In this document: positions 57,391 through 64,000 of the stretch, piece by piece
Position numbering within the stretch: position 1 is the stretch's first letter
How the letters are laid out: the number at the start of each line of letters is the position of its first letter
From: an uncultured Peptostreptococcaceae bacterium
GTDB lineage: Bacteria > Bacillota > Clostridia > Peptostreptococcales > Anaerovoracaceae
Reading direction: 5' to 3'
Length of the DNA: 64,000 nucleotides
Assembly (NCBI GenBank): GCA_910588185.1
Contig: CAJUQR010000008.1
Location: 62,001-126,000 of the forward strand
Position numbers and translations under genes: made by a program
Notes under the pieces: model-generated
Databases searched by the model: none
What the model saw: only the letters and a program-made list of their open reading frames with translations
What the model was told of the DNA's origin: nothing

Positions 57391-58620
57391 CTATTTTTTA
57401 TCCAATTCAAAGAAATAATCCATCAGCTCAAATCCATTCTCAAAATGATTGCCATAAATTGATGCCGATTTCTCATTAAACTTTTTACGTTCATCAACTT
57501 CTGTCTCTGTCCTGCTATCGTATATTACAAACGGAACCGGATCAGAAGTATGTGTTCTTATCGATATAGGCGTTCTATGGTCGGGTATTACAAGCACCCT
57601 AAAATCTTCACCTGATTCTTTCAAATATTCTATTACAGGTCTTACCGCTCTGCTATCAATATACTCAGCACACTTTATCTTGTCCTCTAAGTTGCCTTGA
57701 TGAGAACATTCGTCTGTACCTTCAAGATGTAAATACACAAAATCTCTGCCTCTTTTATATGCATCTATAGCAGCAGCAGCCTTACCCTCAAAGTTTGTAC
57801 GTATATTTCCGGTAGCTCCTTCCACATCGATAATTTCAAATCCGGCAAACATGCCTATGCCTCTGATTAAATCCACCGCTGAGACGACACTTGCCTTAAC
57901 TCCATATTTGCCATAAAAATCAGGAAGAGACGGCTTAGTGCCCTGTCCCCATATCCATATACCGTTGGCCGCATTAACGCCTCTTGCCTGCCTGTCCTTA
58001 TTTATAGGATGATCTTTAAGAAGCTGATAACTTTGTTTTGCCATTCTGATGAAAAGTTCCTGATCTTTTCCCTTTGGAAGATAATCTCCAATCCTTTTAT
58101 CAAGAATATCATGAGGCGGTATAAGCTCACATTGAACCGGATTATGGCTTATAATCATACAATGTCTGTACTGGGTACCTTTATAAAATTTAATGTTCTC
58201 TGTCTCAAAGTTTTCTCTTATTACATCTAAAAGCTCGTCCGCTTCCTCAGTTATAATATCGCCGGCTGCATGATCTACTATGGAAAAATCCTCATAATTG
58301 CCGTTTGCAGACGGTTTCAACGTAACAAAATTAACTCTGAAAGATTCATCATATTCATTCATTTCTATTCCCAGAGCGCCTGCTTCAAGCGGTGATCTTC
58401 CTGTAAGATAAACTCTAGGGTCATATCCCATAACAGATAAATTTGCTGAATCACTTCCGGGACTTATGCCTAAAGGAACAGTCCTGCAAGTACCGACAAT
58501 TCCTCTAGATGCCAGGCCATCTATACACGGAAGCAGGGCAACCTCAAGAGGTGTCCTGCCGCCTAAACTGTCTATGGGATTATCTGCCGATCCATCAGGA
58601 ACGACTACTAAAAATCTCAT
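57391..58620 (-). CDS. Cofactor-independent phosphoglycerate mutase, archaeal (ApgM) type
   Basis: A 409-residue alkaline-phosphatase-fold mutase interconverting 3- and 2-phosphoglycerate. PDGSADNPIDSLGGRTPLEVA near the N-terminus, ISPGSDSANLSVMGYDP with the catalytic Ser, VYLHLEGTDECSH and VIPDHRTPISIRTHT supply the metal site. ApgM-type enzymes are shorter than GpmI (about 510). AAAAGGAG precedes the ATG. It is followed by serC upstream on the same strand, and glycolysis to serine genes are thus adjacent. Confidence 0.93.
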   Translation of the reverse strand: MRFLVVVPDGSADNPIDSLGGRTPLEVALLPCIDGLASRGIVGTCRTVPLGISPGSDSANLSVMGYDPRVYLTGRSPLEAGALGIEMNEYDESFRVNFVTLKPSANGNYEDFSIVDHAAGDIITEEADELLDVIRENFETENIKFYKGTQYRHCMIISHNPVQCELIPPHDILDKRIGDYLPKGKDQELFIRMAKQSYQLLKDHPINKDRQARGVNAANGIWIWGQGTKPSLPDFYGKYGVKASVVSAVDLIRGIGMFAGFEIIDVEGATGNIRTNFEGKAAAAIDAYKRGRDFVYLHLEGTDECSHQGNLEDKIKCAEYIDSRAVRPVIEYLKESGEDFRVLVIPDHRTPISIRTHTSDPVPFVIYDSRTETEVDERKKFNEKSASIYGNHFENGFELMDYFFELDKK

Positions 58621-58646
58621 AATCCTATCTCCTTTTATTGTGTCTA

Positions 58647-59738
58647 CTATTTATTATCCTCTTCAAATTTTTTCATGAACTCTATGAGCGCCTCAACGCC
58701 TTCCATAGGCATTGCATTATATATGCTTGCTCTCATTCCGCCTATTGAACGATGACCTGCCAAATTAACAAGTCCTGCACCTTTTGCTTCAGCTACAAAT
58801 TTTTTATCTAAATCTGCATTACCGGTTACAAATACCACATTCATCATAGAACGATCTTCTTTTGCCACAGGACAACTGTAAAGCGTACTGGAATCTATGT
58901 AATCATAAAGCTTGTCTGCTTTTTCTTTATTACGCTTTTGCATAGCAACAAGGCCGCCTGTAGCCTTAATATGCTTAAACACTTCTCCTGCAACATAAAT
59001 AGCAAAGCATGGGGGCGTATTGTACATAGAATCATTCTCACTATGTATTTTATAATCAAGATATGTAGGCACGTCTTTGCCTGCAAATCCTATTAGATCC
59101 TCTCTTACAATAACTATAGTCACTCCTGCCGGAGCTATATTCTTCTGAGCTCCGGCCCATATCATTCCAAACTTACTTACATCAACAGGTTCAGAAAGTA
59201 TATTAGAAGACATATCAGCAACAAGCGGGATATCTCCAATCTTAGGAATATAATTATATGCCGTTCCATATATGGTATTATTAGTTGTAATATATACGTA
59301 ATCAGCATCAGGACGAACCTGATCCTTTCCAAACTTAGGTACCCAAGTAAAAGTATCTTCTTCTGAAGAAGCTATTACATTTATGTCACCAAATTTGCAT
59401 GCTTCCTTGTATGCTTTTTTAGCCCATGTTCCTGTTATGGCGTAATCTGCTTTCATGCTGTTTCTCAAAAGATTCAATGGAATCATAGAGAACTGCAAAG
59501 TTCCTCCTCCTTGCAAGAATAAAACTTTATAATTATCCGGTATCTCCATAATATCTCTAAGATCAGCTTCTGCCTCTTCTATTATCTTTTTGAAAGATGC
59601 TGAACGGTGGCTCATCTCCATAACTGACTGCCCGCTGCCCTGATAGTTCAGCAAGTCCTCCTTAACTTTTTCCAAAACAGGCAATGGTAACATTGACGGT
59701 CCTGCCGAAAAATTATACACTCTATTATATTCTGTCAT
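58647..59738 (-). CDS. serC: SerC, phosphoserine aminotransferase
   Basis: A 363-residue PLP enzyme making phosphoserine from 3-phosphohydroxypyruvate. YNFSAGPSMLP at the N-terminus, LFLQGGGTLQFSM and AGAQKNIAPAGVTI with the PLP lysine are intact, as is GGMRASIYNAMP near the end. The ATG at 59738 follows GGAGG; a long open frame reaching 60167 overlaps serA on the other strand and is not coding. It is divergent from serA, 112 bp apart. Confidence 0.96.
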   Translation of the reverse strand: MTEYNRVYNFSAGPSMLPLPVLEKVKEDLLNYQGSGQSVMEMSHRSASFKKIIEEAEADLRDIMEIPDNYKVLFLQGGGTLQFSMIPLNLLRNSMKADYAITGTWAKKAYKEACKFGDINVIASSEEDTFTWVPKFGKDQVRPDADYVYITTNNTIYGTAYNYIPKIGDIPLVADMSSNILSEPVDVSKFGMIWAGAQKNIAPAGVTIVIVREDLIGFAGKDVPTYLDYKIHSENDSMYNTPPCFAIYVAGEVFKHIKATGGLVAMQKRNKEKADKLYDYIDSSTLYSCPVAKEDRSMMNVVFVTGNADLDKKFVAEAKGAGLVNLAGHRSIGGMRASIYNAMPMEGVEALIEFMKKFEEDNK

Positions 59739-59850
59739 AACGAACCTCCGAATTTTAAAAAATATACATACATTGTACCACTTTACCAAGAGCGAGTAAA
59801 GTGATATACTTATAAGAATAAGAGAAAATCCTGTGTATTTAGGAGGTAAT

Positions 59851-60984
59851 ATGTTTAAAATATCAACACTTAACAAAATTTCAAAAAAAGGACTTAATCT
59901 TTTAGATGACAAATATATCATCACTGAAAAAACAGAAGATGCTGACGGTATTCTCGTAAGGAGCCAGGACATGCACTCAATGGAATTAGGCTCTGATCTT
60001 AGAGCTATTGCCAGAGCAGGTGCAGGGGTCAATAACATTCCTTTAGAAAAATGTGCAGAAAAAGGCATCGTAGTTTTTAACACTCCTGGCGCCAATGCAA
60101 ACGCTGTAAAAGAACTGGTAATAGCAGGACTCTTCCTCGCATCAAGAAATATACCAAAGGCTCTCACCTGGGCTGCTTCTCTAAGCGAAGACGTAAGTAA
60201 GACAGTAGAAAAAGGTAAATCACAATTTGCAGGAAGTGAAATAAGCGGAAAAACTCTCGGAGTAGTAGGATTAGGAGCAATAGGAAGAAAAGTGGCTGCC
60301 TCCGCTGCCGCTTTAGGTATGAACGTAGCAGGATATGATCCGTACTACTCAGGCGGTATGGATACAATAACTATCTGCAATTCCATAGAAGAATTGCTGC
60401 CTCAATGCGATTACATAACCATCCACGTACCTGCAACAGACAGCACAAAGGGAATGTTCAACAAAGAACTGTTTGCAATTATGAAAGATTCAGCTGTTCT
60501 CCTTAACTTTTCAAGAGATAAGCTTGTGAACGACGTAGATCTTTTAATTGCGCTTGAAACAGGCGCACTTGCTGCTTATGTAACGGATTTTCCAAACGAC
60601 GCACTTGTTGGAAGAGACAAAGTAATTCTTCTTCCTCACCTTGGTGCTTCCACTGAAGAAGCTGAAGAAAACTGTGCAGTGATGGCAGTAGAGCAAATGA
60701 TGAATTATTTCGAAAACGGCAACATCATAAACTCTGTAAATTTCCCTAAAGTTGATATGGGACCTCTGGAAAAGGGTGTAAGACTGGCATTCTTCACAAA
60801 AGACTGTGACGACCCTGTTGTCTTGGTTCAGGAACAACTGATAAAATGCGACATCAAAGCGGCTAAAATACAAGGTGCAAACAAGGGTAAATATGGATAT
60901 GTCCTTGTAGAAGCTGATTTAGATACAGCTCCTTCCATAGTATTTTATGATAGCAAAATAATAAAGCATGTAACTTTTAAATAA
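59851..60984 (+). CDS. serA: SerA, D-3-phosphoglycerate dehydrogenase (short form)
   Basis: A 377-residue dehydrogenase for the first step of serine synthesis. The Rossmann motif is GVVGLGAIGRKVA and the substrate helix has ARAGAGVNNIP. The catalytic Arg is in LNFSRDKLV and His in LLPHLGAST, while the usual catalytic Glu of the EP motif is not seen (VTDFPND), as in other short clostridial forms. The C-terminal 80 residues are a shortened, ACT-like region. AGGAGG precedes the ATG at 59851. A 112-bp divergent region separates it from serC. Confidence 0.93.
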   Translation: MFKISTLNKISKKGLNLLDDKYIITEKTEDADGILVRSQDMHSMELGSDLRAIARAGAGVNNIPLEKCAEKGIVVFNTPGANANAVKELVIAGLFLASRNIPKALTWAASLSEDVSKTVEKGKSQFAGSEISGKTLGVVGLGAIGRKVAASAAALGMNVAGYDPYYSGGMDTITICNSIEELLPQCDYITIHVPATDSTKGMFNKELFAIMKDSAVLLNFSRDKLVNDVDLLIALETGALAAYVTDFPNDALVGRDKVILLPHLGASTEEAEENCAVMAVEQMMNYFENGNIINSVNFPKVDMGPLEKGVRLAFFTKDCDDPVVLVQEQLIKCDIKAAKIQGANKGKYGYVLVEADLDTAPSIVFYDSKIIKHVTFK

Positions 60985-61021
60985 AAACACTAAGGGGATT
61001 ATAAAAAATACCCTCTAATAT

Positions 61022-61058
61022 AAAAATCGCTCAGGCCTTACGGTTTGAGCGATTTTTT
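61022..61058. terminator. Bidirectional terminator after serA
   Basis: AAAAATCGCTCA pairs with TGAGCGATTTTT around a CC/GG-containing loop; T runs on both sides serve serA and the convergent membrane-protein gene. Confidence 0.85.
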
Positions 61059-61091
61059 AGTTTATTATATACTTACTTTACAGTACTTTTA

Positions 61092-61853
61092 TTATTTCTT
61101 CCCTAAGATTTTCTCTTGTATCTCTTCTGTAAAAAATGCTTCTTGCAGTTCAAAATATCTTCTCAAGTGTTCCTTTATGGATACATCAGATTTAAATTGG
61201 AGCAGCCAATGCTGTTTTTGCATATGTTCCGCTGCGCTTTGGCGTATCTGAAGCTTAAGCTCTTCATATCTGACAAGTATCTCATTCTCCTTAGCAAACG
61301 AGCGTATCTTCGATACTATTCCCAAGGAATATCCCAAATCTACGAAAATCACACCATAAAATACACCAATAAAAAACGAAAACGTTATATTCTGAGATAG
61401 CCAAATTACCGCATTGATTATATATGGATGAACAGCGAAATAATATAAGGCACCAAGCAATGCCCAGTAAATTGAAAACCTAAGGCAAATTATACCTTGT
61501 ATATTAAATCTTTGTTTTGAATAATCCCAAAGCTGTATCTTCATTCCCTTTATAAAAATAAGTCCTGCAACATACTCAAATGCTGTCATCACTATAGCCA
61601 TTATGATGAATAAAATCGCCTTGCTTCCCGCCGTTACATGTTCAATAAGTCCCGTATTCTCAATACCAGCCAAAAGATATAATGCAGTAAGGCCAAATCC
61701 GTAAAGAGGTAAATACGGTCCAATTAAAAATCCCGGATTTATCCATCTGCGGCTTTTATTATTTGGCGAAAATCTCCTATATACAACCTCAAGGCACCAT
61801 CCCAGTAGCGAGCCTATGGCAAACAAAAATGCTAATACTAAAAGATTTGACAT
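61092..61853 (-). CDS. PF06541-type putative ABC-transporter permease / membrane protein
   Basis: A 253-residue membrane protein. Helices are at about 5-25, 45-62, 75-100, 125-145 and 155-180. The opening FLFAIGSLLGWCLEVVYRRF and WINPGFLIGPYLPLYGFGL stretch is diagnostic of the PF06541 family. The C-terminal 70 residues form a charged coiled coil. Function unknown. AAGGAG precedes the ATG; 14 nt downstream of the lipid kinase gene. Confidence 0.82.
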   Translation of the reverse strand: MSNLLVLAFLFAIGSLLGWCLEVVYRRFSPNNKSRRWINPGFLIGPYLPLYGFGLTALYLLAGIENTGLIEHVTAGSKAILFIIMAIVMTAFEYVAGLIFIKGMKIQLWDYSKQRFNIQGIICLRFSIYWALLGALYYFAVHPYIINAVIWLSQNITFSFFIGVFYGVIFVDLGYSLGIVSKIRSFAKENEILVRYEELKLQIRQSAAEHMQKQHWLLQFKSDVSIKEHLRRYFELQEAFFTEEIQEKILGKK

Positions 61854-61867
61854 CTTTAATCTCCTTG

Positions 61868-62761
61868 CTATTTATTATAATTTAACATTATTTCTATAGC
61901 ATTATGAAGATTTTCAACATGGATTTCATCACAGCCTTCCTGGTATTCACCGTCAAGAGACCATGGTATCTCCTTACTTGCATGTATTTTAAATTCTTTT
62001 GCATTTACAAATGTAATCATACTTGACTCATAATTTTGAGTTGTAAGCATATGAACTATCTCTGTAATTTCCAAGATATTTTTAGGCGACTTAATCAGCA
62101 ATAATTCAAATAAACCGTCTCCCATATCTACATACTCAGGTTTGAGTGTAAGTATTCCTGCTAAAGAAGTAGAATTGCTTATAGCGCCAAAGATATATTC
62201 ATCTTCATATATAACTCCATCCGCCTCAATACACATGTGCTCCTTTTTAATAGACCCTATGCTGGTTACACCTTCAAGTATATATGCCAAATGTCCTAAA
62301 GCATTTTTTACATTTTGAGGAGTTGCATAAGAAGTCTGTGTAAAAGCTCCAAAAGACGCCACATAAGAGAATTTTCTTCCATTAAAGCTGCCCACATCAA
62401 GAAGCACCTTTTCTCCCTCAACTATATCTTTTGCAGCCTTAACTATTCCGCTAGATAATTTAAGACTGCTTGCAAAATCATTGGTACTTCCTGCAGGTAT
62501 ATAGCCTATAGGAACCTTATGATCCTTTTCAACCATACCTGCTATTACTTCATTAAAAGTCCCGTCTCCTCCTATGCAAGTAACAAGATCCGCCTTGCCT
62601 GCATATTCGGCCGCATATATGGTTCCATCCCCTCGTTTGGTTGTAGTCAAAACTGTAGACATATATCCGGCCTTTGTGAACACATCTATAATCGAAGTAA
62701 GATACTTGTTTGCTTTCTTTTTTCCTGAACATGGATTGATAATAATCAAATTATTTTTCAT
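61868..62761 (-). CDS. Diacylglycerol kinase-like lipid kinase (YegS/BmrU family)
   Basis: A 297-residue soluble lipid kinase. NPCSGKKKAN at the start and the catalytic GGDGTFNEVIAG motif at about 80-91 are plain, with the second half forming the DAGK C-terminal beta domain (IPWSLDGEY near the end). It phosphorylates diacylglycerol or a related lipid. AAAAGGGG precedes the ATG. It is upstream of the PF06541 gene and probably co-transcribed. Confidence 0.92.
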   Translation of the reverse strand: MKNNLIIINPCSGKKKANKYLTSIIDVFTKAGYMSTVLTTTKRGDGTIYAAEYAGKADLVTCIGGDGTFNEVIAGMVEKDHKVPIGYIPAGSTNDFASSLKLSSGIVKAAKDIVEGEKVLLDVGSFNGRKFSYVASFGAFTQTSYATPQNVKNALGHLAYILEGVTSIGSIKKEHMCIEADGVIYEDEYIFGAISNSTSLAGILTLKPEYVDMGDGLFELLLIKSPKNILEITEIVHMLTTQNYESSMITFVNAKEFKIHASKEIPWSLDGEYQEGCDEIHVENLHNAIEIMLNYNK

Positions 62762-62820
62762 GACTCTTCCCCTTTTTGTATCTTTTTATCGCCATATATT
62801 CTACATTTTTTTAAATATTT

Positions 62821-64000
62821 TTACAAGAAAAATCTATAAATAAATGTAGTAATGACGCATAACCCTATTCCCATCATAAGTGGTGCGATAAAAGAAATTC
62901 CTGCCCATTTCCAGCTTCCCGACTCTTTTTTTATAGAAAGCAGCGTAGTCGCACACGGCCAGTGCATCATAGAAAATATCATAACATTAAGGGCTGTCAA
63001 ATAAGTCCATCCGTTTGACACAAGTAACTGATAGAAGAATTCCAAATCGTTCACCTCAGCCAAAGTACCCTGACTCATATATATCATCATCACGATAGGA
63101 AGTACTATTTCATTTGCTGGTATTCCAAGTATAAAAGCTGTCAAAATTACTCCGTCAAGTCCCATGATATTGCCCAGAGGTTCAAAAAAGTCCACCACAT
63201 ACATTATCAAACTGCTTCCTGCTATATCTATATTGGCTAAAACCCATATTATGAGTCCGGCAGGAGCAGCAACCACAACAGCCCTGCCCAAAACAAACAA
63301 TGTTCTGTCGAAGACAGACCTGACGATTACCTTGCCAATTTCGGGCTTTCTGTATGGCGGCAGTTCAAGTGCAAATGAAGACGGCATACCTTTCAAAATG
63401 GTTTCTGATAATACTTTTGTCAGCACAAAAGTTGCAAGTATACCCATGACTACAAGAGCTGTAATGAAAACTGCGCCTTTCAATTTAGATTCTGCTGCAA
63501 AAAACATGGTTATAACGGCTATAAGCATAGGGAATCGTCCATTGCACGGCATAAGAGAATTGGTAAGCATAGCGAGAAGTCTTTCTCTCTTTGAGTCTAT
63601 TATCCTGCATCCTACAACAGCAGATGCATTGCATCCAAGTCCCATGCACATGGTAAGAGCTTGTTTGCCGCAGGCATTGCAGCATTTAAAACATTTATCC
63701 AAATTAAACGCTATTCTAGGCAAGAATCCCCAGTCTTCAAGAAGTGTAAACATAGGGAAGAAAATCGCCATAGGCGGAAGCATTACGGACACAACCCAGG
63801 CAAGGACTCTATACATACCGCAGGCTATCATATTGCATATACTCTCTCCAAATCCAACTGCCATGAGCCCATCGTACAGCGGCTTCTCAAAAGAAAACAA
63901 CAACTTGCTGAGCGCCTCTGAAGGATAATTAGCGCCTTGTATAGTAATCCAAAATACTAAAAGCAATAAAAGCCCCATTACAGGAAATCCTACTATAGGA
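62821..64000 (-). CDS. feoB: FeoB, ferrous iron transporter (C-terminal part, cut by window edge)
   Basis: The minus-strand frame is open to the window end. The visible 392 residues are the membrane half of FeoB: FWITIQGANYP at the start, two Gate motifs (LPPMAIFFPMFTLLEDWGFLPR and GCNASAVVGCRII), and the terminal helices. The G-domain lies beyond 64000. Cysteines in KCFKCCNACGK are a local cluster seen in some clostridial FeoB. It takes up Fe2+ under reducing conditions. No FeoA or FeoC gene follows it within the window. Confidence 0.93.
   Translation of the reverse strand, partial: PIVGFPVMGLLLLLVFWITIQGANYPSEALSKLLFSFEKPLYDGLMAVGFGESICNMIACGMYRVLAWVVSVMLPPMAIFFPMFTLLEDWGFLPRIAFNLDKCFKCCNACGKQALTMCMGLGCNASAVVGCRIIDSKRERLLAMLTNSLMPCNGRFPMLIAVITMFFAAESKLKGAVFITALVVMGILATFVLTKVLSETILKGMPSSFALELPPYRKPEIGKVIVRSVFDRTLFVLGRAVVVAAPAGLIIWVLANIDIAGSSLIMYVVDFFEPLGNIMGLDGVILTAFILGIPANEIVLPIVMMIYMSQGTLAEVNDLEFFYQLLVSNGWTYLTALNVMIFSMMHWPCATTLLSIKKESGSWKWAGISFIAPLMMGIGLCVITTFIYRFFL

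Noticed and set aside
58647..60167. A 506-residue reading of serC
   Set aside because: The first 143 codons overlap serA on the other strand and match nothing; the ATG at 59738 has GGAGG and the family N-terminus.

Overview
The window looks like chromosome from an anaerobic, low-GC Gram-positive bacterium of the class Clostridia that ferments amino acids by Stickland chemistry. The grounds are AT-rich DNA (by eye), AGGAGG-type ribosome binding sites, use of TTG and GTG starts, a UGA-decoding selenocysteine system, a glycine/sarcosine/betaine-reductase (Grd) type selenoprotein pair, sigma-54 regulators of the PrdR/RocR type, Gram-positive cell-wall genes and a Tad-like pilus cluster. I cannot name a species. 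Nearly every gene is on the minus strand, so the replication fork probably travels from high to low coordinates.

Layout. (1) 1-6520 is a selenium island: selA (cut by the window edge), tRNA-Sec, a Grd protein B pair (a Sec-containing GrdB-family subunit and a GrdE-family proprotein), a sigma-54 promoter, a sigma-54 activator, GrdX, and a divergent selD that itself carries an in-frame UGA. (2) 6761-12138 holds an N-acyl-D-amino-acid deacylase / YfcC transporter / M20 amidohydrolase operon, whose putative promoter has a run of ten G between -35 and -10, followed by an Asp/Glu racemase-family gene and a tiny ferredoxin:thioredoxin-reductase-like protein. (3) 12139-13566 is non-coding and carries tandem 17-bp repeats, a 255-bp inverted-repeat element and a six-gene tRNA cluster. 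(4) 13831-24576 contains an NhaC antiporter, sfsA, lgt, ychF, a type II pantothenate kinase, a thioester-domain/CnaB surface protein, and a P-type cation ATPase preceded by what looks like a yybP-ykoY (Mn2+) riboswitch. (5) 24836-29118 is a compact Tad-like cluster with two tiny paralogous membrane proteins. (6) 29869-37230 is mixed housekeeping: udk, a beta-CASP nuclease, glpP, PHP, DJ-1, a PduL-type phosphotransacylase and hpt. (7) 37231-43447 is the proteostasis operon tig-clpP-clpX-lon-engB. (8) 43698-43938 is a second copy of the inverted-repeat element, abutting an amidase gene. (9) 45568-51392 is a second sigma-54 module: a proline-racemase-family gene, an activator, an NhaC antiporter and an argininosuccinate-lyase-like gene, with two good -24/-12 promoters. 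(10) 51399-64000 carries dapB, an FAD oxidoreductase, uvrC, dac, apgM, serC/serA, a lipid kinase and the C-terminal part of feoB.

How it fits together (inference). Two sigma-54-controlled catabolic modules flank ordinary chromosome. The first pairs an orphan Grd substrate-binding component with its own activator and the Sec machinery needed to make it. The core components GrdA, GrdC and GrdD are not in the window and must be elsewhere if the pair works. The neighbouring deacylase/amidohydrolase/transporter genes could supply free amino acids. The second pairs a racemase-family enzyme with a Cys-to-Gly change at a catalytic position with a lyase and an antiporter. The substrates of both are unknown. 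All calls come from reading the sequence; no database search was run.
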